From Trichormus sp. M33_DOE_039 (GTDB lineage Bacteria > Cyanobacteriota > Cyanobacteriia > Cyanobacteriales > Nostocaceae): DNA of 64,000 nucleotides. The first letter of the stretch is position 1; every line of letters starts with the position of its first letter. The stretch is from positions 1-64,000 of the forward strand of contig DVDT01000055.1 in the NCBI GenBank assembly GCA_015296085.1. Direction: 5' to 3'. Positions 1-9,134 of the stretch are shown here, one piece after another. Under the pieces are notes generated by a model. That model searched no databases, was not told the DNA's origin, and saw only the letters and a program-made list of their open reading frames with translations. The position numbers were made by a program, and so were the translations under genes.

Positions 1-1
1 A

Positions 2-121
2 CCTGACCTGAATAACATTGAGCGATGTTGGTCTTGGTTGAAAAGTCGAATTCGTCAACAAATAGTCCTCTTTCACTGTCTTCGGGATGCTATGGAAGAC
101 GTTCTTCGTACCGCGTCCTAA
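2..121 (+). CDS. IS630-family transposase, C-terminal end (partial at window edge)
   Basis: An open frame runs in from the left edge and stops at TAA 119-121. Its 39 residues contain PDLNNIERCWSWLKSRIRQQ, the signature of the last part of IS630/Tc1-mariner-like transposases (DDE_3). The E in NNIE matches the third catalytic acidic residue. The frame then continues through a short amphipathic tail and ends in TAS. The N-terminal part lies outside the window, so I cannot tell whether the gene is intact. The element end probably lies just after the stop, before the converging recQ gene at 268, but I could not pair a terminal inverted repeat because the other end is not visible. Confidence 0.75.
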   Translation, partial: PDLNNIERCWSWLKSRIRQQIVLFHCLRDAMEDVLRTAS

Positions 122-267
122 CCGCCTTGTCCGTTGCTATAGATGAAAAATATTATGATAAATTGCATACACAAGTAGTGGCAATCATGGATAATTTCCG
201 CAATCAAATAGATAATTGTGAAACATCGAAAAATATTGTTAACCAGTACATTTTTACAAATAAAAAG

Positions 268-1713
268 CTAATTCCTACAATTATCACAATGTCCACAACG
301 CCAGTTATTTGCTTCTTTGTCAAAACCAAAAGCATTTAATAAAAATTGCCAACGGCATTGTTTAGTATTTAAATATTGAGTCATTTGTTGAGCAGCGTGT
401 AATTGTGTTGGTGGCTGATTTTTGCCTTTGTGTTCTATTTTGTAATGAAAGGGGTCAAGCCAGGTTAATTGACCGCTACTATGCAGTAAAGCTAGTGCGA
501 TCGCACTATCGGGAAATAGTTTATTGATGGCGTTAACTTCTCCCTGTTGTGGTAATTTTTTGATTAACTGCTGGGCTTTTTGCTGCTGCGATCGCATTTG
601 TTCTTGAAAAAATTGCTGTCTTTGTTGATCCTCTGGATCTAGCCACCCAGTAGGTTCACTCACCAGTGTCAAAGCCTCAGCAGGTTTACCATCTCTACCA
701 GCACGCCCAATTTCCTGCACATATTCAGATAATAAATGTGGTGCGTGATAATGGATAACCCACCGAACATTAGGCTTATTAATCCCCATTCCGAAGGCGC
801 AGGTACACACCACAAACAGAATTTTACCGCCCAGCCAGCTAGCTTCAACTTCCCGGCGTTCTGTTGCACCTAAACCCGCATGATAGCTTGCGGTTTTATA
901 ACCCATCTCTGCTAACCAAGCAGCTAAATTTTCACTATCTCGCCGAGTCCGCACGTAAATTAATCCGGCTTGTGTTGGTCGATTTTGAATAAATTTGATG
1001 AGTTGTTGTTTTCTTCCCCTTGGTGTCCAAGCAATGCGGACAGTAGGATGCAAATTTGGGCGGTAAGGATTGAGGCGAAATGTTTCTGGTTGATGTAATT
1101 GTAAAACTGTTTGAATAGTTTTTTGTGCTAAGGGGTCGGCAGTGGCAGTAAACGCAGCAATGCTGATTTTAGTCCCTGGTTGCTTATGCTTGAGTAATGC
1201 GGGTCTGACAGCCCCTAATCTGCGATAAGCTGGGCGAAAAGTTTCACCCCACTGTACTAAACAATGGGCTTCATCAAGTATCAAGCCGTTAATTTGCAAT
1301 TCGGGATGACATAATCTTTCCCAGACTGGCGGACTTAATAAAGTTTCTGGCGATAAATACAGTAATCTTAGTTGCTGTTTTTCTAATGCTTGCAAAGTTG
1401 CACGGCGTTGATATGTTGATAATTCACTGTGCAGTAATGCAGCTTTTTGCTGACGTTCAAGTAGTTCCTGTACTTGATTTTCCATCAGTGCTACTAATGG
1501 GGACACTACCAAAGTTAACCCTGTTTGTAGCAATGCCGGAAGCTGAAAACAAATTGATTTTCCGCCACCTGTCGGCATAATTATAAGTGCATCTTTTTGA
1601 GTTAATAAACTGTTGACGATTTCTCCCTGTGGCGAACGGAAATCTTCATAACCCCAAATTTTTTGAAAAGTGGTGAGAACTTCTTCCCAAGATTTTGTTT
1701 TGTGATTATTCAT
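268..1713 (-). CDS. recQ: RecQ-family ATP-dependent DNA helicase
   Basis: The 481-residue protein is a superfamily 2 DNA helicase that unwinds DNA 3'-5' in recombination and repair. Visible motifs are Walker A TGGGKS (48-53), the DEAH box in LILDEAHCLVQWG (about 147), a TATA motif and the helicase C-terminal QEIGRAGRDG motif. At the C-terminus four cysteines (CRW...WRCGHCDNC) form the RecQ zinc-binding subdomain. The protein ends two residues after the last Cys, so the winged-helix RQC and HRDC domains of E. coli RecQ (about 610 residues) are absent. This is a short cyanobacterial form. It is the last of three minus-strand genes (leuA, dapF-like, recQ), 87 bp below the dapF-like gene. Confidence 0.9.
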   Translation of the reverse strand: MNNHKTKSWEEVLTTFQKIWGYEDFRSPQGEIVNSLLTQKDALIIMPTGGGKSICFQLPALLQTGLTLVVSPLVALMENQVQELLERQQKAALLHSELSTYQRRATLQALEKQQLRLLYLSPETLLSPPVWERLCHPELQINGLILDEAHCLVQWGETFRPAYRRLGAVRPALLKHKQPGTKISIAAFTATADPLAQKTIQTVLQLHQPETFRLNPYRPNLHPTVRIAWTPRGRKQQLIKFIQNRPTQAGLIYVRTRRDSENLAAWLAEMGYKTASYHAGLGATERREVEASWLGGKILFVVCTCAFGMGINKPNVRWVIHYHAPHLLSEYVQEIGRAGRDGKPAEALTLVSEPTGWLDPEDQQRQQFFQEQMRSQQQKAQQLIKKLPQQGEVNAINKLFPDSAIALALLHSSGQLTWLDPFHYKIEHKGKNQPPTQLHAAQQMTQYLNTKQCRWQFLLNAFGFDKEANNWRCGHCDNCRN

Positions 1714-1800
1714 AAATAGTAGTAGATGCCCATGTGTTGAATTTACACTCTACTACCGAAATACTGGTTCAGTAATCTTCTCAGATATTGCTAACAGTTT

Positions 1801-2637
1801 TTATGCGAATAACTCTGCTGACAATTCTCCTTGGGCAACTTTCGTGACAGAACCGGTCATAGAGATATGAAAGTCATCTTGAATTTGAATTAAAATATCT
1901 CCCCCAGGCATTTTTACAGTAATATTAGAATCACATAAACCAAGTTTATGTGCAGTAGCCGCAGCCGCACTACTACTACTACCTGAAGCTAAAGTATAAC
2001 CAGCACCTCTTTCCCAAATTTCAATTTGAATAGTATTTCTATCTAAAAGTTTCATGAATTGTACATTAGTGCGATTAGGAAATAACGGATGAATTTCTAA
2101 AAGTGAACCATATTCTTTTGCAATGGCGGGACTAATTTCATCTAGAGGAATTATGCAGTGTGGATTACCAATTGTTGCTGCACAAAAAGAAAAAGTTTGA
2201 TCGCCAACAGTGATTTGTTCTTGGATTACTTCTCTCTCATCTCCTACTACTGGAATATCACGACTCCAAAAGCTGACTTTCCCCATCTCCACTTGGACTG
2301 TTTTACCTGCATCTTTGATCACAGATTCCACTATTCCACCCACAGTTTCAATTGAAAATGGTTCTTCATTCACGAGTCCCATGTCCCATAGATAACGGGA
2401 GAAAATCCGCAGTCCATTACCACTTTTTTCGGCTTCACTACCGTCAGGGTTGAAGATGCGTAAAGCGAATTGTGCTGTGTTTGATGGCAGCGGCCCTAAC
2501 AAAATTCCATCAGAGCCTATGCCAAAATTGCGATTGCAAATTATTTTAATTTTCTCAGGTGTTAGTGAAAATAATAAGTCTTGAGGATTGATTACTAAAT
2601 AATCATTACCTAGAGCGTGATATTTGTAAAACTTCAC
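1801..2637 (-). CDS. DapF-like epimerase family protein lacking both catalytic cysteines
   Basis: The protein (about 278 residues) has the diaminopimelate epimerase fold signatures: FYKYHALGNDYLVI at the N-terminus, IFNPDGSEAEKSGNGLRIF, TIGNPHC, and WERGAGYTLASGSSSS. In classical DapF the two racemising cysteines sit in CGNG and ACGTG; here these read SGNG and ASGSS, so both are serine. The usual GAGET is GAGYT. I infer a diverged subfamily whose activity may not be meso-DAP formation, so I withhold the symbol dapF. The start is set at GTG 2635-2637, which gives the standard MKFYKYHALGND N-terminus; a TTG three codons upstream is possible. It lies just below the leuA terminator. Confidence 0.8.
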   Translation of the reverse strand: MKFYKYHALGNDYLVINPQDLLFSLTPEKIKIICNRNFGIGSDGILLGPLPSNTAQFALRIFNPDGSEAEKSGNGLRIFSRYLWDMGLVNEEPFSIETVGGIVESVIKDAGKTVQVEMGKVSFWSRDIPVVGDEREVIQEQITVGDQTFSFCAATIGNPHCIIPLDEISPAIAKEYGSLLEIHPLFPNRTNVQFMKLLDRNTIQIEIWERGAGYTLASGSSSSAAAATAHKLGLCDSNITVKMPGGDILIQIQDDFHISMTGSVTKVAQGELSAELFA

Positions 2638-2668
2638 AATTAACAATGAGTAGTAGAAATTATAAATA

Positions 2669-2694
2669 AACCCAACTTGGTGAGAAGTTGGGTT
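2669..2694 (-). terminator. Hairpin terminator after leuA
   Basis: A perfect 10-bp inverted repeat, AACCCAACTT / AAGTTGGGTT with a 6-nt loop, lies 10 bp past the leuA stop. On the minus strand it is followed by TTATTTATAA. On the plus strand the following run is TTTTTT, so it may work in both directions. It should partly separate leuA from the dapF-like gene. Confidence 0.75.
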
Positions 2695-2703
2695 TTTTGA
2701 GTT

Positions 2704-4299
2704 CTATGCAGTTACTTCTGTTTGTTTCTCTTGCGTTTGCAAAGCTGCATATAGACGATTGAGTGCATTAACGTAGGCTTGTGCCGATGCAACTATGATA
2801 TCTGTATTTGCTGCATGACCTGAAAATACTCGCGATTCATGTCTCAAACGGATAGTTACTTCACCAATTGCATCTATTCCAGCTGTTACTGACTGTACAG
2901 AGAACTCAATCAACTGGTTAGGAACGTTTACCACACGGTTAATAGCTTTGTAAACTGCGTCTACTGGCCCTGTCCCAATGGCTGCGTCGGTGAGTTCTTC
3001 GCCTGTAGGGGTACGGAGGATAACTGTAGCTGTTGGTTGGGCGTTACTACCGCAGGAAACTTGGACTAATTCTACCCGGAATAAATCGGGAGCTTGTTGG
3101 ATTTCGTCGTTAACAATGGCTTCCAAGTCCCAATCAGAAATTTCTTTCTTTTTGTCAGCGACTTCTTTAAATCTGACGAAGGCTTTATTGAGTTCTGTTT
3201 CTGATAATTCAAAACCCAATTCTTTCAAGCGAGTGCGGAAGGCATTACGCCCAGAATGTTTGCCCAAAACTATTTGATTGTCTGTTAAACCAATCAATTG
3301 AGCATCCATAATTTCATAGGTGAGTTTATTTTTCAAAACTCCATCTTGGTGAATTCCTGACTCGTGAGCGAAAGCATTTGCGCCGACAATTGCTTTATTT
3401 GGCTGCACTAACATTCCCGTCAAATTGGAAACGAGACGGGATGTTTTATAAATTTGTTTGGTGTCAATATTTGTCAGGGGTTCTTCGGAATTTTCTGGTC
3501 TGCCCAAGAAGGGATTAAAATATTGTCGCCGGACGTGCATAGCCATAACTAATTCTTCTAAGGCAGCATTTCCGGCTCTTTCTCCGATACCGTTGATGGT
3601 ACATTCTAGCTGTCTTGCACCATTTTTCACAGCTTCTAAGAAGTTGGCAACTGCTAATCCTAAATCATTGTGACCATGAACCGAAATAATTGCTTGATCA
3701 ATGTTGGGGACATTTTCTTTAATCCCCTTAATGATTGCCCCAAATTCACTGGGTGTGGTGTAACCAACGGTATCGGGAATGTTAACTGTTGTTGCTCCAG
3801 CTGCGATCGCTCGCTCTAAAACTTGGTACAAAAATTCAGGATCAGAACGTCCTGCATCTTCGGGGGAAAATTCCACATCATTGGTGAAACTCTTGGCATA
3901 AGCTACCATTTCTTCGGCGATCGCAATTACTTCTGCTCTGCTTTTTTTGAGCTTATATTGTAGGTGGATATCAGAAGTGGCAATAAAGGTATGAATTCTG
4001 CCCTTAGCTGCGGGTTTAATTGCTTCAGCGGCAGCTTTGATATCATCATGTCTGGCTCTTGCCAAACTACAAATTACCGGGCCATTTTCTGTCCCGACAG
4101 TTTGAGCAATTTTGCTTACTGCTTCAAAATCTCCAGGACTAGCAAAAGCAAAACCAGCCTCGATAATATCTACACCCAGACGGGCTAATTGCTTGGCGAT
4201 CGCCAGCTTTTCGTCTATATTTAATGTCGCTCCCGGACACTGTTCGCCATCGCGGAGGGTCGTATCGAAAATAATGATTCTTTCTGATTTATTTGTCAT
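2704..4299 (-). CDS. leuA: 2-isopropylmalate synthase
   Basis: The 531-residue enzyme condenses acetyl-CoA with 2-ketoisovalerate, the first committed step of leucine synthesis in the cytosol. The N-terminal TIM barrel shows [12 protein letters not shown] (about 12-23), the metal-binding [12 protein letters not shown] (about 209) and [13 protein letters not shown]. The HESGIHQDG motif lies near residue 323. The C-terminal ~130 residues ([15 protein letters not shown] onward) match the LeuA regulatory domain that binds leucine. The length is normal. The start ATG at 4297-4299 gives [20 protein letters not shown]. It ends in the hairpin at 2669-2694; no attenuator or leader peptide is evident in the 85 bp upstream. 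Confidence 0.95.
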   Translation of the reverse strand: MTNKSERIIIFDTTLRDGEQCPGATLNIDEKLAIAKQLARLGVDIIEAGFAFASPGDFEAVSKIAQTVGTENGPVICSLARARHDDIKAAAEAIKPAAKGRIHTFIATSDIHLQYKLKKSRAEVIAIAEEMVAYAKSFTNDVEFSPEDAGRSDPEFLYQVLERAIAAGATTVNIPDTVGYTTPSEFGAIIKGIKENVPNIDQAIISVHGHNDLGLAVANFLEAVKNGARQLECTINGIGERAGNAALEELVMAMHVRRQYFNPFLGRPENSEEPLTNIDTKQIYKTSRLVSNLTGMLVQPNKAIVGANAFAHESGIHQDGVLKNKLTYEIMDAQLIGLTDNQIVLGKHSGRNAFRTRLKELGFELSETELNKAFVRFKEVADKKKEISDWDLEAIVNDEIQQAPDLFRVELVQVSCGSNAQPTATVILRTPTGEELTDAAIGTGPVDAVYKAINRVVNVPNQLIEFSVQSVTAGIDAIGEVTIRLRHESRVFSGHAANTDIIVASAQAYVNALNRLYAALQTQEKQTEVTA

Positions 4300-4384
4300 T
4301 TTGGCTCGTCAGTTTTACTTTTACTTTTAATATCGCTTACATTAGTTTTTCTAGGCTTAATTTTGTAAATAATTGCTAAGAGTA

Positions 4385-4906
4385 TTAACCTTCTGCTTTT
4401 TCTATTTGGTCTCTAATATCATTTAAATCTATATATCTGTCCGTGGCGTTGCGTAACTCTCTAGCAATCATTCCTTCTGTTGAAACTACCGTAATATGTG
4501 TATTTTTTGATCTTAATAGTTCAATTGCTCTTTCAAAGTCGCCATCACCACTAAATAAAACTACTCGGTCATACTGATCTACTGTATTAAACATATCTAC
4601 AACAATTTCAATATCTAAATTAGCTTTTTGCGAGTAGCGACCAGAGGAATCATCATAATATTCTTTGAGTATTTTCGTTCGGACTGTATATCCTAGGCTA
4701 ATTAGTGCGTCTCTAAAACCTCGTTGATCTTGCGGATCTTTTAAGCCAGTGTACCAAAACGCATTGATTAATGTTGTTTCTGACTGCTCGTGTTTGAAAT
4801 ATTCTAATACTCGTCTGGGATCAAAAAACCAACCATTTTTTTGTTGAGCATAGAACATATTATTTCCGTCTACAAAAATAGACAGACGATTCATTGGGGA
4901 ACCCAT
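4385..4906 (-). CDS. NYN-domain protein (LabA/DUF88-like putative RNase)
   Basis: This protein of about 173 residues has the PIN-like NYN fold: the opening IFVDGNNMFYAQ carries the first acidic metal ligand, ANLDIEIVVDMF a second acidic cluster, and VVLFSGDGDFERAIELL the conserved SGDGDF motif, followed by STEGMIARELRNATDRYIDL. NYN/LabA proteins are predicted metal-dependent RNases, and LabA of Synechococcus affects circadian output, but I cannot tell the substrate here. I place the start at ATG 4904-4906, preceded by an AGGTG Shine-Dalgarno-like sequence; a GTG four codons upstream and an ATG four codons downstream are alternatives. It is monocistronic, with a long non-coding stretch upstream. 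Confidence 0.85.
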   Translation of the reverse strand: MGSPMNRLSIFVDGNNMFYAQQKNGWFFDPRRVLEYFKHEQSETTLINAFWYTGLKDPQDQRGFRDALISLGYTVRTKILKEYYDDSSGRYSQKANLDIEIVVDMFNTVDQYDRVVLFSGDGDFERAIELLRSKNTHITVVSTEGMIARELRNATDRYIDLNDIRDQIEKAEG

Positions 4907-4918
4907 AGAAAAATACAC

Positions 4919-5572
4919 CTAACAATAGTAAAGAATTTAGATTGAACAATAGATTATAGCAATTCTCATTTGATAAATTTGCTAACGTCTTAAGGGTAGC
5001 TTGTCATGTATAGCTTTTATCTTACCTCTTGGAAAGCATAAAATTATCTGCACCCTAGGATTTTATGTGTTGGGCGTTGAACATTTTCACTCCCAATACT
5101 ATAAGAGATGCCCTGTAATCAAAATCTACCAATAAAATTGACTGATTAACAGGATGATTTACGATGGAGTCATCAAGTTTACTTCTAAAGACGTAAGGCA
5201 TAGGTTTGAGGATAGGATGGGACTAATGAAAAAAATCTATAGATTATGCAGTTAACAATATGTGCATCAACAGTAAACTATAGACGTTTTGTAAAAGCTA
5301 TACCCTGTGAATGAGGATATAAGCTAGGCACAGCTAAAAGCTGAGTCAGGATCTTTTCGGCTCAAATCATGGGGAAACTCTACTTGAGTCTCACTCACAA
5401 AGAAACTTTTGCCAAAGTTTGTGTGCAGATCTGCCTACTGAGTAGAGTTCGATGAATAATAAAAGTTATATTACAAATGTCTAAACTTCTCATTTAAGTA
5501 TTATTTCAATGTGGTTGTAGTATAAGTGGATCAAAATAAATCAAACAGTTGTACGTAAATTATTAACACGAT
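4919..5572. other. 654-bp intergenic region with one strong RNA fold
   Basis: This region separates the divergent NYN and CHASE2-kinase genes. I found no credible ORF or tRNA. The first 400 bp are AT-rich without clear repeats. The last 250 bp hold the structured segment listed at 5338-5450 and probably the promoter of the kinase gene. Confidence 0.6.
5338..5450 (+). ncRNA. Candidate structured RNA or 5' leader, family unknown
   Basis: A perfect 9-bp helix AACTCTACT (5376-5384) / AGTAGAGTT (5441-5449) encloses a second hairpin, CACAAA (5396-5401) / TTTGTG (5418-5423), extended by CTTT/AAAG around a TGCC loop. Just upstream, AAGCTGAGTC and a GGCTCAAATC stretch could add a further helix. There is no T-run directly after it and no ORF. 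It could be a small RNA or part of the kinase leader; I do not recognise a known riboswitch, 6S or Yfr RNA in it. The strand is assumed from the downstream gene; the hairpins fold on either strand. Confidence 0.4.
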
Positions 5573-7948
5573 ATGGCAGAAGAACCTACATCAACATCAA
5601 ATAAGAAATATGTCTCTACTGCCAATATAGCGTCAAGTAAACCAACGAAAGCAACTATCACTGCATCACTACGCCAGTCACAACGTGTGGTCGGACTGGG
5701 AAATATGCTCAACATTGTGTTCGCAATGGGAGCAGCTTTGCTAACAACTTCAGGGGTAGCTGTGGCTCAATGGTTGGAAAACCAAGTGGTATCTGCATTT
5801 TGGCAAATCAGAGGGCCGCTTGCACCGCCAGAAGATATTGTGATTTTAGCAATTGATGATCAGTCAATATCACTACCCGAACAGTACTATAGAACAGATC
5901 CGCAGAAAAATGCCTACCTAGAACCACTGAGAGCATTTCCTTTTCAACGTGCCGCCTATGCTCAGGTAGTTGCAAAATTAATGCAGGCGGGAGCGCGTGC
6001 TGTGGCTCTAGATATAGTTTTTGACACACCTGGCAGTTATGGTGCAGATGACGATCGCCAACTGCAAGCAGCATTACAAAAATACGGTAGCAAAGTTGCC
6101 TTAGCAGCACAATACGACGTATCCGAATCCCACCAAGGCACATTCATACAACAGAGGTTGCCTTACGAGCAGTTCAGGAAATACCCAGTTGCTATAGGTA
6201 CTGTTAATTTTCCGATTGAGGTAGACGGTAAAATTCATCGCTTCGCTAGTGAATTTACTAAACTGTTGGCAAGCAATGATCTACTGGCTGAAAAAGTACC
6301 GTCATTTGAGGAGGCAGTATTAAGGGCTGCATCATTCAAGTATCCTGTCAATCCCACCGTAGGCGATGGGCTACGCCCCACCGTAGGCGATCGCATTTAT
6401 TTTTGGGGGCCGACTGGTACATTTGAGCAGATTCCTTTTTGGTACGTCCTCGACCCACAAAACTGGAATACCTATTTACAGCAGGGCAAGGTATTTCAAA
6501 ACAAAATTGTCATCGTGGGAGCTACCGCCCAATTAGCCAACGATTATCATGCAGTAGCTATAGGCAGTAAGTGGTTAAATCCTGAACAGATGTCAGGAGT
6601 AGAAATTCACGCTAACGCTATTGCTACCTTGATGCAAGGTAAGGCGATCGCACAAGCAATTACCAGTCCCTTGCTGCGGGGATTGTTTGTGCTGGGCTTA
6701 GTTGGCGGTGCATCATTGATGATGCGTCAAAGTAAAAGTGGATTGAAACGATTTTTTATCAGTCTGGTTTTAGCTGGGATGTGGGGAAGTATTGGCTATA
6801 TTAGTTTTATTTATATACAGTTAATTTTGCCTACAACTGTACCGATACTCGCGATCGTCTTTGGTGGTACAGCTTATTTGGGAACAGAAATAGCGAAGGA
6901 AAAAATCAGAACCCGTCAATTAGTAGAAATATTTCAAAAGTATAAAACTTCCCCAGTTGTGCAAGAGATTATCAGTCAACAAAATGAGCTACAAGACCTA
7001 CTGCAAGAACGAGACTTAGCACTAGCGGGAAAGATTCTTGGTGGACGCTATCAAATTATCAAAGTTTTGGGCGCAGGCGGATTTAGCGAAACATACATTG
7101 CCGAAGATCTGCAACGTCCTGGTAATCCGCAATGTGTTGTCAAACAACTAAAACCTGCCAATACCCAAGCTAAAGGATTAGAACTAGCAAGACGTTTATT
7201 TGCATCAGAGGCACAAATCTTAGAAAAACTTGGTAAAAACTCCCAAATCCCTCAGCTATTAGCCTACTTTGAACAGGATGCAGAATTTTATTTAATCCAA
7301 GAATATATTATTGGTCATCCTCTCTCTCAGGAATTAGCAACAGGTAGAGGCATTTTAGAGACACAAGTCATCAAAATTGTCAAAGAACTACTACAAGTAT
7401 TAGTATTTGTTCATGAAAACAAAGTTATTCACCGCGATATTAAACCCAGTAATATTATCCGTCGTCACGCAGACAATCAATTAATCTTGATTGACTTTGG
7501 TGCAGTCAAAGAAATTTCTATCCCACACACAGAAAATAAAGAACAAATTCCTTTCACTATTGGGATTGGCACTAAAGGTTATGCACCCAGTGAACAATGT
7601 TTTGGTCGTCCTCAATATAATAGTGACATCTATGCAGTGGGAATGATCGGGATTAAAGCCTTAACTGGCATCGCTCCCCATGAGCTTCCTAGAGACTCAG
7701 ATGAAGAGGTAAAATGGATTGAGAAGGCACTCGTGAGTCATGGTTTCGCCCAAATTCTCACTAAAATGGTGCGGGACGATTACAAACAGCGATATCAATC
7801 TGCGTTAGAAGTATTAACTGCCATTGATGAATTAGAAAGCACTTCCAGTAAACAATCTTGGACATCAAACCAGTCATCAATGGAGACGTTAGTACCGTTA
7901 GATGATTCTGACCTGCCTACCGCACCTTGGCCAGAAGATTTTCCATAG
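5573..7948 (+). CDS. CHASE2-domain serine/threonine protein kinase
   Basis: The 791-residue membrane sensor kinase has, in order: a cytoplasmic N-terminal tail, a first membrane segment (about 44-65), an extracytoplasmic CHASE2 sensor (about 66-365, with the typical DIVILAIDDQSI start and ARAVALDIVFD), two or three membrane helices (about 370-438), and a Hanks-type kinase (about 487-765). Kinase motifs are GAGGFSETYIAED, the VVKQLKP lysine, HRDIKPSN (about 619-626), DFG (about 640) and GTKGYAPSEQ. The signal sensed by CHASE2 is unknown. A 24-bp duplication inside CHASE2 (6353-6391) adds about 8 residues. The gene stands alone; the convergent rhomboid gene starts 40 bp past its stop. Confidence 0.93.
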   Translation: MAEEPTSTSNKKYVSTANIASSKPTKATITASLRQSQRVVGLGNMLNIVFAMGAALLTTSGVAVAQWLENQVVSAFWQIRGPLAPPEDIVILAIDDQSISLPEQYYRTDPQKNAYLEPLRAFPFQRAAYAQVVAKLMQAGARAVALDIVFDTPGSYGADDDRQLQAALQKYGSKVALAAQYDVSESHQGTFIQQRLPYEQFRKYPVAIGTVNFPIEVDGKIHRFASEFTKLLASNDLLAEKVPSFEEAVLRAASFKYPVNPTVGDGLRPTVGDRIYFWGPTGTFEQIPFWYVLDPQNWNTYLQQGKVFQNKIVIVGATAQLANDYHAVAIGSKWLNPEQMSGVEIHANAIATLMQGKAIAQAITSPLLRGLFVLGLVGGASLMMRQSKSGLKRFFISLVLAGMWGSIGYISFIYIQLILPTTVPILAIVFGGTAYLGTEIAKEKIRTRQLVEIFQKYKTSPVVQEIISQQNELQDLLQERDLALAGKILGGRYQIIKVLGAGGFSETYIAEDLQRPGNPQCVVKQLKPANTQAKGLELARRLFASEAQILEKLGKNSQIPQLLAYFEQDAEFYLIQEYIIGHPLSQELATGRGILETQVIKIVKELLQVLVFVHENKVIHRDIKPSNIIRRHADNQLILIDFGAVKEISIPHTENKEQIPFTIGIGTKGYAPSEQCFGRPQYNSDIYAVGMIGIKALTGIAPHELPRDSDEEVKWIEKALVSHGFAQILTKMVRDDYKQRYQSALEVLTAIDELESTSSKQSWTSNQSSMETLVPLDDSDLPTAPWPEDFP
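6353..6391 (+). repeat. In-frame duplicated 15-mer inside the CHASE2 coding region
   Basis: CCCACCGTAGGCGAT occurs at 6353-6367 and again at 6377-6391, 24 bp apart, with GGGCTACGC between. It encodes PTVGDGLRPTVGD. The GTAGGCGATnnGCTACGCC style is typical of dispersed Nostoc repeats, and the second copy runs into a GCGATCGC octamer. Confidence 0.7.
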
Positions 7949-7987
7949 TCGAGTTTACGTTACTATATTTCTAGCAGCTTGATTTAA

Positions 7988-8707
7988 TTATCTATACCAA
8001 GATTCTTCCTTTGGTTTATCACTAAATAAACCCAACAATGGGCCAAGAATCGCACCGAAGATAAAGCCACCAGCATGGGCCCAATAGGCAATACCGCCGC
8101 TTTCCATACCGATATTAGTGCGTGTTTCTAAGCTGGCTAGTCCGTAGAAAGACTGTTGCAAAAACCAAAAGCCCAAAAAGAAATAGGCGGGAACGCGGAA
8201 AGTGGGGAAGAAAAAGCCTAGAGGTACAACGCCGAGAATTTCGGCTTGGGGAAAGCGGAGGATATATGCGCCCATCACACCTGCGATCGCACCACTAGCA
8301 CCCAAAGAAGGAATGCTAGAATCTTGGGAAAAGAACCACTGTGTCAAGGCTGCTAAAACACCACAAGACAAATAAAACAGTAAATACTTAGCATGACCTA
8401 ATTTATCTTCTACATTGTTACCAAAAATCCATAGAAACAACATATTTCCACCCAGGTGCAGCAAACCACCGTGCAGAAATTGTGAAGTGATTAAGGTGGC
8501 CAACTCCGGTACAGGTTGATGTACATCAACCCCCGCAAAGCTCAAACTAAGTTCTTGCGGTACTACAGCAGCTAAATGTAGAAACCCGTCTAATGCTTGC
8601 GGAGGAAGACTCGCTTCATAAAGAAACACCAGAACATTAACTGCAATTAATCCAAAAGTTACATAAGGTGTGATTTCGGTGGGATTATTATCTCTAATTG
8701 GAACCAC
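7988..8707 (-). CDS. Rhomboid-family intramembrane serine protease
   Basis: The 239-residue multi-pass membrane protein cleaves substrates within membrane segments. The catalytic dyad is visible: Ser138 in GASGAIAG and His211 in YWAHAGGFIFG. HGGLLHLGGNMLFLWIFGNNVED is the conserved HxxxN region of TM2. About six hydrophobic segments are present, as expected for the basic bacterial rhomboid core. The start is GTG at 8705-8707 (MVPIRDNNP, the usual rhomboid N-terminus VPLRDxNP). It converges with the CHASE2 kinase gene; no operon partner is seen. The physiological substrate cannot be deduced. Confidence 0.93.
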   Translation of the reverse strand: MVPIRDNNPTEITPYVTFGLIAVNVLVFLYEASLPPQALDGFLHLAAVVPQELSLSFAGVDVHQPVPELATLITSQFLHGGLLHLGGNMLFLWIFGNNVEDKLGHAKYLLFYLSCGVLAALTQWFFSQDSSIPSLGASGAIAGVMGAYILRFPQAEILGVVPLGFFFPTFRVPAYFFLGFWFLQQSFYGLASLETRTNIGMESGGIAYWAHAGGFIFGAILGPLLGLFSDKPKEESWYR

Positions 8708-9134
8708 GGTTTTGACTTGATTTTTGAAACACCAAACTTACAATACTGAATCCTGTTGGTAGTTTCTTCTACCTCATGTATGACTTATACCAGTTTAGCT
8801 TTAGAGATAGCGATCGCACTTTCGGGGCTATTGCTTTTGCTCATCGACTGCTTTCAACCCCTGCTCAAATTCGTCAATAGCTTGAAGTGAATCTGAGATT
8901 GCAAACATTGTTCTAGCAAGGAGATCTCTAATTCTGATTCATTAATTTAGTTCTTTTATGCTGCTAACCATTGTCATCTCTCCTGGTCATTGTTGAGATA
9001 AATGTGATTTCTGCGTTTATCCTCATTAGCATCAGAACCCCGCGTTCTTCAAGGAAGGCGAGGTTCTTAATGTAAGGTTATTTAAGCTGATGCGACTATT
9101 TTAATAATAGATGCTTGACTAAATTAGATGCAGC
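8708..9134. other. 427-bp region with decayed small ORFs, no intact gene
   Basis: On the minus strand a Shine-Dalgarno AGGAGAG precedes an ATG frame (MTMVSSIKELN, stop near 8950), and a second short frame (MFAISDSLQAIDEFEQGLK...) ends near 8830. They look like pieces of one small protein broken by frame changes, but I cannot name the family. The promoter region of the rhomboid gene and the hairpin past rpsU also lie here. Confidence 0.35.
9035..9066 (-). terminator. Hairpin downstream of rpsU
   Basis: GAACCCCGC (9035-9043) pairs with GCGAGGTTC (9058-9066) with one C/A mismatch and a 14-nt loop. It lies about 70 bp past the rpsU stop. No T-run follows on the minus strand, so terminator function is tentative. 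Confidence 0.35.

Noticed and set aside
5338-5450. Identity as 6S RNA, Yfr1 or a known riboswitch
   Set aside because: I could not match the key conserved sequences of these families, so the RNA is listed as unassigned.
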